Source: an uncultured Ruminococcus sp. (GTDB taxonomy: Bacteria > Bacillota > Clostridia > Oscillospirales > Acutalibacteraceae). From it: a stretch of 64,000 nt of DNA. Shown here piece by piece: positions 20,301-29,798 of this stretch. Made by a program: the position numbers and the translations under genes. How positions within the stretch are numbered: the stretch's first letter is position 1; each line of letters opens with the position of its first letter. The stretch spans positions 62,001 through 126,000 of the forward strand of contig CAJFNC010000002.1 of NCBI GenBank assembly GCA_904393835.1. Direction: 5' to 3'. The notes under the pieces were generated by a model. That model was not told where the DNA came from, did no database searches, and saw nothing but the letters and a program-made list of their open reading frames with translations.

Positions 20301-21449
20301 GCGGCAGTGCTTAAGAAATTCGGTATTGACGCTGTTACAGTCAAGAAAATTCACGAGTCAAAGACAAGCAATACGCTCACACTCATTGAGTCGGGCAAAA
20401 TACAGTATGTAATTTCAACATCAGCAAAGGGCAGAATTCCGACAAGAGATTCGGTAAAAATCCGCAGAAAAACTGTTGAAAGAAACATTCCCTGTCTTAC
20501 GTCACTCGATACTGCAAACGCGCTCGCAGACTGTCTGAAGAGTCACTACACACAGCACAGCACTGAGCTTATTGACATCAACCATATGAGGAAGGAGAAA
20601 GTTATGCTTAAATTCACAAAGATGCAGGGTATCGGAAACGACTACATCTATTTCAGCACTTTTGACCAGGAGATCAACAACCCCGAAGCGCTTGCTGTAA
20701 GACTTTCCGACAGACATTTCGGTATCGGCGGCGACGGCATAATTCTTGTATGCCCCTCAAAGGTTGCGGACGCAAAGATGAAAATGTACAACCGTGACGG
20801 TTCGGAGGGTAAAATGTGCGGCAATGGTATCCGCTGCGTCGGCAAGTTCCTATACGACCACGGTATGGTTGACTATAAAGAAAAGGACGAAATCACCATT
20901 GAAACACTCAGCGGTATTAAAAAGCTGAAAGCATTTACAACAAACGGTGAGGTTACACGTTTAAGAGTTGATATGGGCAAAGCAATTCTTGACCCTAAGG
21001 AAATTCCCGTTGCAATCGACAAAGATAAGGTTGTAAACGAGAAGGTTACAATCGGCGGCAAGGAATACAACATCACTTGTGTATCAATGGGTAACCCGCA
21101 CTGTGTTGTATTTATGGATGACATCGACAACCTTGACATAGAAAAGGTTGGCCCCGAATTTGAATTTGACAAGCTCTTCCCGGAAAGAGTTAATACGGAA
21201 TTTGTTACAGTTCTCGACGACCATACAATCAAGATGAGAGTATGGGAGAGAGGTTCGGGCGAAACCTGGGCTTGCGGTACAGGCGCGTGCGCCGTAGCAG
21301 TTGCTGCATGCGAAAACGGATTCTGTAAAAAAGGTGAGGATATTAAGGTTAAACTACTCGGCGGAGATCTTATTATTAACTACACCGACGAAACAGTATA
21401 TATGACCGGTAACGCGGAGAAAGTATTTGACGGAGAGGTTGAGGTGTAA
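17397..21449 (+). CDS. carB-dapF: carbamoyl-phosphate synthase large subunit fused in frame to diaminopimelate epimerase (CarB-DapF)
   Basis: single ORF; CarB through LIDINHMRKEKV, then DapF MLKFTKMQGIGNDYIYF...YNRDGSEGKMCGNGIRCVGKF...GSGETWACGTGACAVAVAA. Internal ATG at 20604 is preceded by AGGAAGGAG. Confidence 0.93.
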   Translation: MPLKKDIKRVMVIGSGPIVIGQAAEFDYAGTQACRALKEEGLEVILVNSNPATIMTDNAMADKIYIEPLTLETVKRIIKKERPDSLLSTLGGQTGLTLSMQLAKEGFLDKYGVQLLGANPETIDKAEDRQLFKDTMISINQPVIPSLVVNDVESAVKFAEEIGYPVIIRPAFTLGGTGGGIVNNEKELREITSNGLELSPITQVLVEKCISGWKEIEFEVMRDSDGNVITVCSMENFDPVGVHTGDSIVIAPTVTLADKEYQMLRSAALNIISALKVEGGCNCQFALNPETFEYAVIEVNPRVSRSSALASKATGYPIAKVAAKIAIGYTLNEIKNAVTGTTYACFEPALDYVVVKFPKWPFDKFVYAKRTLGTQMKATGEVMAIAPTFEQAIMKAVRGAEISHNTLDDKEFAELSNASVYDRLSVCDDRRIFCVYEALKRGITVEQIHEITLIDEWFLEKLKNIIKVENELKDGEFTRELYIRAKNMGFLDKTIEKITGQKIENPLVPVYKMVDTCAAEFEAETPYFYSTFDKENEAEEFIKERADGKKTVIVFGSGPIRIGQGIEFDYASVHCVWALKKAGYDVVIVNNNPETVSTDFDTADRLYFEPLTAEDVMGIIKTERPYGVVVAFGGQTAIKLTKFLSDNNVNILGTSYDAIDMAEDRERFDELLEKYHIKRPKGVTVMTTEEALSVAENIGYPVLLRPSYVLGGQNMIIAFNEADVKEYMAIILAQNIENPILIDKYLQGTEIEVDAICDGEDILIPGIMEHIERAGVHSGDSIAVYPAWNISDEMTQTIIESSKNLAIELKTKGLVNIQYLIYKGELYVIEVNPRSSRTIPYISKVTGVPMVDLATRAMLGEKLKDMGYGTGLYRKSPYIAVKVPVFSFEKLINVDNHLGPEMKSTGEVLGIAGTLEEALYKGLIAAGYKMKKKGGVFITVRNSDKAEIGEIAKKYYDLGFTIYATEGTAAVLKKFGIDAVTVKKIHESKTSNTLTLIESGKIQYVISTSAKGRIPTRDSVKIRRKTVERNIPCLTSLDTANALADCLKSHYTQHSTELIDINHMRKEKVMLKFTKMQGIGNDYIYFSTFDQEINNPEALAVRLSDRHFGIGGDGIILVCPSKVADAKMKMYNRDGSEGKMCGNGIRCVGKFLYDHGMVDYKEKDEITIETLSGIKKLKAFTTNGEVTRLRVDMGKAILDPKEIPVAIDKDKVVNEKVTIGGKEYNITCVSMGNPHCVVFMDDIDNLDIEKVGPEFEFDKLFPERVNTEFVTVLDDHTIKMRVWERGSGETWACGTGACAVAVAACENGFCKKGEDIKVKLLGGDLIINYTDETVYMTGNAEKVFDGEVEV

Positions 21450-23075
<1,626 letters not shown>

Positions 23076-23088
23076 TAAGATAATTTTT

Positions 23089-23120
23089 CAAGGGCGAACA
23101 AATTTTTGTTTGCCCTTGTT
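23089..23120 (+). terminator. intrinsic terminator after pyrG
   Basis: CAAGGGC-GAACAAATTTTTGTTT-GCCCTTG followed by TTTA. Confidence 0.6.
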
Positions 23121-23144
23121 TAGTTAATGAAAGGACTGTATTAG

Positions 23145-24332
23145 ATGAAGATAAATAAGAATTTTGATAATCTTGTACCCAACTATCTTTTTGCCGACGT
23201 TGCAAAAAAGACTAACGAATATATGAAAGCTCACCCCGATAAAAAGGTAATTAAACTCGGAATCGGCGACGTTACATTGCCGCTTGCACCTGTTGTTGTC
23301 GAGGCAATGAAAAAGGGCGCCGAAGACCTTGCTCACAAGGAAACTTTCAAGGGCTATCCCGACTATGAGGGTTACGAGTTTCTCAGAGAGGCTATCTCAA
23401 ACTACTACAAGAGCTTCGGCGTTAAAGTTTCGGCAAACGAAATTTTTGTTTCTGACGGCGCAAAGTCAGACTGCGGCAATATCGGCGATATTTTTGACAA
23501 GGATAACGTTGTGCTTGTTACAGACCCGGTTTATCCCGTATATGTTGACTCAAACATTATGGCAGGCAGAAAGATTATCTACGCCGCTTCTACTGAGGAA
23601 AACGGCTTTGCAGCTCTTCCCGACGAGAATGTAAAGGCAGACATCATCTATCTCTGCTCGCCCAATAATCCCACAGGCTCGGCTTACACATACGACCAGC
23701 TTAAAATGTGGGTTGACTACGCAAACAAGAATGACGCCGTAATTCTCTATGACTCGGCTTACGAGGCGTTTATTACAGAGGATTTGCCGCGTTCTATCTT
23801 TGCAGTTGAGGGCGCAAGAACCTGCGCAATCGAGATGTGCTCACTTTCTAAGACAGCAGGCTTTACAGGCACACGCTGCGGTTACACGGTTATCCCCAGA
23901 GAGCTTGAGCGTGACGGTCATAACATCTATGCTACATGGTACCGCCGTCAGGCTACAAAGTTCAACGGCGTATCATGGCCCGTACAGTGCGCTGCTGCCG
24001 CTGTATTCAGTGAAGAGGGTCAGCGCCAAATTAAAGAGAACATCTCTTACTATCAGGAAAACGCAAAGATTATCTCTTCTGCGCTCGACGAGCTCGGAAT
24101 TTACTACACGGGCGGCAAAAACTCACCTTATGTTTGGCTCAAGTGTCCCAACGGTATGGGCAGCTGGGAGTTCTTTGATCTCCTTTTAAACAAAGCTAAC
24201 GTTGTGGGCACTCCTGGCGAGGGCTTCGGCGAAAACGGCGCAGGATACTTCCGCCTTACATCTTTCGGCGACAGAGAAAATACAATTGAAGCTGTTGAAA
24301 GAATAAAAAAACTGCTTTCTGACTTAAAATAA
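23145..24332 (+). CDS. dapL: LL-diaminopimelate aminotransferase
   Basis: DapL-type start (NFDNLVPNYLFADVAKKTNEYMKAHPDKKVIKLGIGDVTLPL), SLSKTAGFTGTRCGY. Confidence 0.94.
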   Translation: MKINKNFDNLVPNYLFADVAKKTNEYMKAHPDKKVIKLGIGDVTLPLAPVVVEAMKKGAEDLAHKETFKGYPDYEGYEFLREAISNYYKSFGVKVSANEIFVSDGAKSDCGNIGDIFDKDNVVLVTDPVYPVYVDSNIMAGRKIIYAASTEENGFAALPDENVKADIIYLCSPNNPTGSAYTYDQLKMWVDYANKNDAVILYDSAYEAFITEDLPRSIFAVEGARTCAIEMCSLSKTAGFTGTRCGYTVIPRELERDGHNIYATWYRRQATKFNGVSWPVQCAAAAVFSEEGQRQIKENISYYQENAKIISSALDELGIYYTGGKNSPYVWLKCPNGMGSWEFFDLLLNKANVVGTPGEGFGENGAGYFRLTSFGDRENTIEAVERIKKLLSDLK

Positions 24333-24368
24333 TCCTAAAAGTTTTTTTGAATATTTTTCATTGAATTA

Positions 24369-24397
24369 ATCCGCATCCCCGTGATGCGGATTTTTTT
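24369..24397 (+). terminator. intrinsic terminator after dapL
   Basis: ATCCGCATC-CCCGT-GATGCGGAT followed by T7. Confidence 0.85.
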
Positions 24398-24434
24398 GCA
24401 ATAAAAAAGGGACGGATTGCCGTCCCTAAAATCT

Positions 24435-24782
24435 TTAACTGCCGAATGTGTTTTTGATTAAATTCTGAGCTGTTTCGATAAAGTTATATGTGCCGTAGTT
24501 TGCGTAGGATAAAAACGCAAGCCCCGCGCATATCAGTCCGGCAAACAGCAAAAGTATAAACAGCCGCAAAAACACGTGATTCTTTTTGCGGCGTGTGTAC
24601 CTGATACTGTCTGCGTCAAATTCTTTGTCAAAATTATCATCGTACATACCGTTTGCGTATTGAACGCGACAGGAGGGACATTCGCTTAAATGTTCCTCTA
24701 CCACTTGAATACTGCGTTTGCTCAGCTTTTTACGCGTATAAAGCGGCAGTAAATCGAGAATGACATCACAGTCATATTTCAT
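24435..24782 (-). CDS. putative zinc-finger (zf-HC2, anti-sigma-like) membrane protein
   Basis: N-terminal C..ILDLLPLY...HLSECPSC plus one TM helix. Confidence 0.75.
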   Translation of the reverse strand: MKYDCDVILDLLPLYTRKKLSKRSIQVVEEHLSECPSCRVQYANGMYDDNFDKEFDADSIRYTRRKKNHVFLRLFILLLFAGLICAGLAFLSYANYGTYNFIETAQNLIKNTFGS

Positions 24783-24800
24783 AAAATCAGAGCTCCGAAA

Positions 24801-25895
24801 TTATACGTTAAATCTGAATAAAACGACGTCGCCGTCCTTCATTACATAGTCCTTGCCCTCGCTGCGAACAAGGCCTTTTTCTTTTGCGGCAGTCATACTT
24901 CCGCAGGCAACAAGATCTTCAAAGGCAATAACTTCGGCTCTGATAAAGCCTCTTTCAAAGTCTGAGTGAATTTTGCCTGCCGCCTGAGGAGCCTTGGTGC
25001 CCTTTTTAATTGTCCAGGCTCTTACCTCTTGCTTACCTGCGGTAAGGTACGAGATAAGTCCCAAAAGCGCGTAACATTCCTTGATAAGGCGGTCAAGACC
25101 GCTCTCTTCAAGTCCCATATCGGCAAGGAACATTTCCTTTTCTTCCTTGTCCATTTCAACGATTTCCTCTTCAATCTGAGCGCAAATCGGAAGAACGCCC
25201 GCATGTTCCTCTTCGGCAATTTTGCAGACCGCTTTGTATCCCTCATTGTTTTCAATTCCGTTTGAAAAATCCTCGTCGCTCATATTTGCGGCATAAATTA
25301 CGGGCTTGTTTGTGAGCAGAGCCACTTCGGAAAGCAGTGCTTTTTCGTCCTCGTCGCACTCAACGCTTCTGGCGGGCTTGCCCTGTTCCAAAGCGGCAAG
25401 CACACGCTCGTAAAAGTCAAGGTCTTTTTGATATTTTTTGTCGCCCTTGAGCATTTTTTTCGTTTTGTCAATTCTGCGTTCCATCATTTCAACGTCAGAC
25501 AAAATCAGCTCAAGATTTATTGTTTCAATATCCCTTTTGGGGTCAATGCTGCCCTCGACGTGAATAATGTCGGCGTTTTCAAAACAGCGCACAACGTGCA
25601 CAATTGCGTCACATTCCCTGATGTTTGAAAGGAACTTGTTGCCGAGTCCCTCACCTTTTGACGCGCCTTTGACAAGGCCTGCAATATCAACAAATTCAAT
25701 TGTAGCGGGTGTATATTTGTCGGGGTCGTACATTTCGGCAAGCTTGTCCAAACGCTTGTCGGGAACTGCGACAACGCCCACGTTCGGTTCGATTGTGCAG
25801 AACGGATAGTTTGCGCTTTGTGCGCCTGCGTCGGTAATTGCGTTAAATAATGTGCTTTTTCCTACATTAGGTAATCCAACTATTCCTAATTTCAT
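24801..25895 (-). CDS. ychF: redox-regulated ATPase/GTPase YchF
   Basis: MKLGIVGLPNVGKSTLFNAIT, DIAGLVKGASKGEGLGNKFL, C-terminal TGS-like GFIRAEVI...ARSEGKDY-type end. Confidence 0.96.
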   Translation of the reverse strand: MKLGIVGLPNVGKSTLFNAITDAGAQSANYPFCTIEPNVGVVAVPDKRLDKLAEMYDPDKYTPATIEFVDIAGLVKGASKGEGLGNKFLSNIRECDAIVHVVRCFENADIIHVEGSIDPKRDIETINLELILSDVEMMERRIDKTKKMLKGDKKYQKDLDFYERVLAALEQGKPARSVECDEDEKALLSEVALLTNKPVIYAANMSDEDFSNGIENNEGYKAVCKIAEEEHAGVLPICAQIEEEIVEMDKEEKEMFLADMGLEESGLDRLIKECYALLGLISYLTAGKQEVRAWTIKKGTKAPQAAGKIHSDFERGFIRAEVIAFEDLVACGSMTAAKEKGLVRSEGKDYVMKDGDVVLFRFNV

Positions 25896-26019
25896 AAGTA
25901 AATCTCCTCAAAATATATTAGCAATCACTTGCCTAATCATCTTTAATGTTGTATTATATTTACAATAAGTTATTATAGCACATATTACTGTTATTCTCAA
26001 CAGGAAAGGAAATATTATT

Positions 26020-26406
26020 ATGAGTGAAAAAATAATTTCAAAAACAATAAAAGTAGAAGAAGAAAACCTTGCTTGCGCAATGGGCAGCGGCAGTCTTATG
26101 GTTTTGGCTACTCCCGCGGTTGTAGCGCTTATGGAAAACGCGGCGGCAGAGCTTGCTCAAAATGAGCTTGCAAACGATGAACTCACCACAGTAGGTACAA
26201 TGATTGCAATTGACCACACAAGTCCCACCCCTTTGGGCGCCGACGTAACCGCAACCGCAAAGCTTGTGGAAACAGACGGCAGAACGTTTCAGTTTGAAGT
26301 TTGGGCAGAGGATAAAAAGGGAATTATTTCAAAGGGCAAGCACACAAGAGTGAGCGTAAAAGCTGAAAAATTTCAAAAGAAAGCGGACGGTAAGTTCGAT
26401 GAATAA
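26020..26406 (+). CDS. thioesterase family protein (hotdog fold, FlK-like)
   Basis: MGSGSLMVLATPAVVALMENAA...TVGTMIAIDHTSPTPLGADVTATAKL. Confidence 0.85.
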   Translation: MSEKIISKTIKVEEENLACAMGSGSLMVLATPAVVALMENAAAELAQNELANDELTTVGTMIAIDHTSPTPLGADVTATAKLVETDGRTFQFEVWAEDKKGIISKGKHTRVSVKAEKFQKKADGKFDE

Positions 26407-27058
26407 GTATAAATATATTCTTTTTGACCTTGACGGTACAATAAGCGAAAGCGCCGGCGGTATAAGGCAGTCGCTTGAATACGCAATAAAGCAGATGGGC
26501 AAGCCGTTGCCGAATCTTGACGACTATACCGTGTATATAGGTCCTCCGCTTATTGACACTTTCCTTAATCTCTGCAAATTTACTAAGGAAGAGAGTAAAC
26601 AGGGCGTAGAGCTGTACCGCAGATATTACAATGAAAAGGGCAAATATGTCAACAAGATGTACGACGGCATTGACAATGTATTAAGAACCCTTAAGAGCTC
26701 CGACGTGAAAATTGCCGTGTGCTCGTCAAAATACGAAAAATTCGCCGAAGAAATAATTGAGATTTTAAAGCTCAGGGAATATTTTGACGCTGTTTGCGGT
26801 TCAACCCTTGACGGAAGCCGAAAGGATAAAAAGGATTTGATTCCATACGCGGTAAGGTCGCTCGGAGGCGATTTTGAGGCGGAAAAAAAGAGTGTTGTTA
26901 TGCTTGGCGACACCTATTTTGACGCAAGGGGAGCAAGGCTCTGCGGCGTTGACTTTGTCGGCGTTGAGTACGGCTACGGAACGGTAGAACAGATGAAAGC
27001 AGAGGGTGCGGAGGTTTTTGCCAAAACACCTGCGGATATTATAGGATTATTAAAGTAA
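26399..27058 (+). CDS. HAD family hydrolase (phosphoglycolate phosphatase-like)
   Basis: YILFDLDGTISES, VVMLGDTYFDARGARLCGVDFVGVEYGYG. Confidence 0.9.
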   Translation: MNKYKYILFDLDGTISESAGGIRQSLEYAIKQMGKPLPNLDDYTVYIGPPLIDTFLNLCKFTKEESKQGVELYRRYYNEKGKYVNKMYDGIDNVLRTLKSSDVKIAVCSSKYEKFAEEIIEILKLREYFDAVCGSTLDGSRKDKKDLIPYAVRSLGGDFEAEKKSVVMLGDTYFDARGARLCGVDFVGVEYGYGTVEQMKAEGAEVFAKTPADIIGLLK

Positions 27059-27101
27059 TACGGGCAAAATCTCCGTCATATAATTTAACGGAGGTTTTGA
27101 A

Positions 27102-27596
27102 ATGTTTGTATTTAACTTTAAAGCTAAGCCCTCGAAAAAGCTTTTTGTAATATTTTCGGTAATGTCAATTGTCACGGCGGTCGTATGTGTTTATTGTATG
27201 GTTAGTATGCAAAACGCAATGCTTGGCACCGCCACCTGCGATGAAATCGGCGAGTACAGCGTTTCCGCGCAAAATGCAGGAGAAGAGCTTGACTTTTTAA
27301 GCCGTTTTTCAATTGAGGCGGACGGCGGCAGCCGAATTGAAAAGGCAATTGTAATTCCACAGAGTTTTAACGAAACTTATGAGGAATACAACAATCTTCA
27401 AAAACGTCAGGGGCTTGATTTAAGCCGATACAAGGGTAAAGACGCATCTATGGTTAAATACTCATTAAAGGATTCAAAATACAGATATGCGCTTTTGCTT
27501 GTGCGCGACGGCAGAGTAATAGGCGCGCATCTTACAAACGGAGAATACGGCTCGAAAAATGTGCCGCTTACTGAGGAAGATGGACAGACTCGATAA
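27102..27596 (+). CDS. DUF4830-like membrane-anchored protein
   Basis: N-terminal TM helix and conserved-looking C-terminal domain; family assignment from memory. Confidence 0.6.
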   Translation: MFVFNFKAKPSKKLFVIFSVMSIVTAVVCVYCMVSMQNAMLGTATCDEIGEYSVSAQNAGEELDFLSRFSIEADGGSRIEKAIVIPQSFNETYEEYNNLQKRQGLDLSRYKGKDASMVKYSLKDSKYRYALLLVRDGRVIGAHLTNGEYGSKNVPLTEEDGQTR

Positions 27597-28302
27597 AATA
27601 CTTGTTTCACAGGGCTTGGGAAGCAGAAAAGAAGTGCAAAAGCTGATAAAGAGCGGCGTCGTCTGCGTTAACGGAAAGGTCTGCAAAAAAGGTGACATAA
27701 AGCTTGATGCGGAAACTGCCGATATATCGGTAAACGGACAAGCCTTGAATTTTCAAAAGCATATCTACATAATGATGAACAAACCCGCAGGAGTGGTGTC
27801 GGCAACAAGCGACAATCACGATAAAACGGTAATTGACATAATTCCGGACGAATTTAAAAGAAAAGGTCTGTTCCCGGCGGGCAGACTCGACAAGGACACA
27901 GAGGGACTGTTGATTATTACCGATGACGGTGATTTTGCGCACAAAATGCTTTCTCCGAAAAAGCACGTGCCCAAGAAGTATATAGCAGAGCTTGACGGAG
28001 AAATTACAGATGACACCGTCAGACGTTTTAACGACGGAATAGTGTTTGCAGACGGAACAAAATGTTTGCCCGCAAGTCTTGAAGTTGCGTCTGAAAACGA
28101 TAAAAAAACAGCAATTGTCACTATTTGCGAAGGAAAATTTCATCAGGTCAAAAAAATGTTTATTTGTTGCGGGCTGAATGTTGTACACCTTAAACGAATA
28201 TCAATCGGAAGTTTGTATTTGGATGGCAATTTGCCTATAGGTTGTTGTAAATTACTGACAAATTTAGATAAGGAGTCGGTTTTTATCGGCGATATGCACT
28301 AA
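27580..28302 (+). CDS. pseudouridine synthase (RsuA/RluB-type, S4 domain)
   Basis: MDRLDKILVSQGLGSRKEVQKLIKSG S4 domain, GRLDKDTEGLLIITDDGDFAH; start refined to 27580. Confidence 0.93.
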   Translation: MDRLDKILVSQGLGSRKEVQKLIKSGVVCVNGKVCKKGDIKLDAETADISVNGQALNFQKHIYIMMNKPAGVVSATSDNHDKTVIDIIPDEFKRKGLFPAGRLDKDTEGLLIITDDGDFAHKMLSPKKHVPKKYIAELDGEITDDTVRRFNDGIVFADGTKCLPASLEVASENDKKTAIVTICEGKFHQVKKMFICCGLNVVHLKRISIGSLYLDGNLPIGCCKLLTNLDKESVFIGDMH

Positions 28303-28471
28303 AAAACACGGTTCATTTTTATAACGTAGCATTTTTAAATAAAATATTAACTTAATATTTAGTAAAAATCAGTATAGTAAATTTTTGCTTAAAGTGGTAT
28401 ATTATTATATGTAATTACAGCATAGGCGGGTATAACGCATTTTGCTGATTGGTTTATTGGAGGTTTGCTTA

Positions 28472-29581
28472 ATGGCTAATGTATCTTTAAAACATGTTTA
28501 CAAAATTTATGACGGCGGTGTTACTGCCGTTACAGATTTCAATCTTGAAATTGCAGACAAAGAATTTATTATTCTCGTAGGTCCTTCCGGCTGCGGTAAG
28601 TCAACAACACTCAGAATGATTGCAGGTCTTGAGGACATCACAAAGGGTGAGCTATATATCGGCGACAAGCTCGCTAACGACGTAGCTCCAAAGGACAGAG
28701 ATATTGCAATGGTTTTCCAGAACTACGCTCTCTATCCTCATATGACAGTATATGACAATATGGCTTTCGGACTTAAACTCAGAAAGACTCCTAAGGAAGA
28801 AATTCAGAGAAGAGTTCAGGAAGCTGCTCGTATTCTCGGTATTGAACAGTACCTCGACAGAAAGCCTAAGGCTCTTTCGGGCGGTCAAAGACAGCGTGTT
28901 GCTCTCGGTCGTGCCATCGTTCGTAATCCTAAGGTATTCCTGCTTGACGAACCGCTTTCAAACCTTGACGCTAAGCTCCGTGCTCAGATGCGTACAGAGA
29001 TTTCTAAGCTTTATCAGCGTTTGGGAACAACATTCATCTACGTTACTCATGACCAGACAGAGGCTATGACAATGGGTACAAGAATCGTTGTTATGAAGGA
29101 CGGATTTATTCAGCAGGTTGACACACCTCAGCACCTTTATGATTTGCCTTGCAATATGTTTGTTGCAGGCTTTATCGGTTCACCTCAGATGAACTTCATT
29201 AATGCAACTGTTGAAAAATCGGGCAATAACTACACTCTTAACTTTGATAAGTATAAAATCCCCGTTCCTGCCGATAAAGCAGCAGGCGGCAAGCTCGACA
29301 ATTATGTAGGCAAAGAAGTTGTATTCGGTATCCGTCCGGAACACGTTCACGACGAGCCCGACTTCCTTGCAAAGTCAGACTGCCACATAGAAGCTAACGT
29401 TGACGTAACAGAGCTTATGGGCGCTGAAATTTATCTTTATGTTAATATCGGCGGTATTCCGGTTACAGCTCGTGTTGAACCCACTTCAACAGCTAAACCC
29501 GGCGACAACATCAAGATTGCTTTTGACCTCGCTAAGATTCATATCTTTGATAAGGAAACAGAGCAGACAATTACAAACTGA
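28472..29581 (+). CDS. msmK: sugar ABC transporter ATP-binding protein, MsmK/UgpC type
   Basis: Walker A VGPSGCGKSTTLRMIAGLE, LSGGQRQRVALGRAIVRNPKVFLLDEPLSNLDAKLR; start at 28472 after TTGGAGG; no permease or binding protein nearby. Confidence 0.93.
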   Translation: MANVSLKHVYKIYDGGVTAVTDFNLEIADKEFIILVGPSGCGKSTTLRMIAGLEDITKGELYIGDKLANDVAPKDRDIAMVFQNYALYPHMTVYDNMAFGLKLRKTPKEEIQRRVQEAARILGIEQYLDRKPKALSGGQRQRVALGRAIVRNPKVFLLDEPLSNLDAKLRAQMRTEISKLYQRLGTTFIYVTHDQTEAMTMGTRIVVMKDGFIQQVDTPQHLYDLPCNMFVAGFIGSPQMNFINATVEKSGNNYTLNFDKYKIPVPADKAAGGKLDNYVGKEVVFGIRPEHVHDEPDFLAKSDCHIEANVDVTELMGAEIYLYVNIGGIPVTARVEPTSTAKPGDNIKIAFDLAKIHIFDKETEQTITN

Positions 29582-29602
29582 TAATTGTATAATGTAAATT
29601 CA

Positions 29603-29627
29603 GGGCAGCCAAACGGCTGCCCTTTTT
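29603..29627 (+). terminator. intrinsic terminator after msmK
   Basis: GGGCAGCC-AAAC-GGCTGCCC-TTTTT. Confidence 0.9.
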
Positions 29628-29716
29628 GCGTACTTTAATTTTAAAGTCATATATAATTCTTCATTGTGTAATTTTACATATAAAAAACCTCGGTATCAGC
29701 ACAGCTTTTACCGAGG

Positions 29717-29798
29717 TTTTTATCAAAGCAAGCAACGAAATACGCTGCAAATTCAGCGGAGGTTGTATCCCGCCGCTGAATTTAGATAATGTTTGTTA
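29717..29798 (+). repeat. dispersed hairpin-rich repeat, copy C
   Basis: TTTTATCAAAGCAAGCAACGAAATACGCTGCAAATTCAGCGGAGGTTGTATCCCGCCGCTGAATTTAGATAATG; similar to copies A and B. Confidence 0.8.

Noticed and set aside
27607-28188. - strand 193 aa ORF
   Set aside because: Antisense to the RsuA-type pseudouridine synthase.
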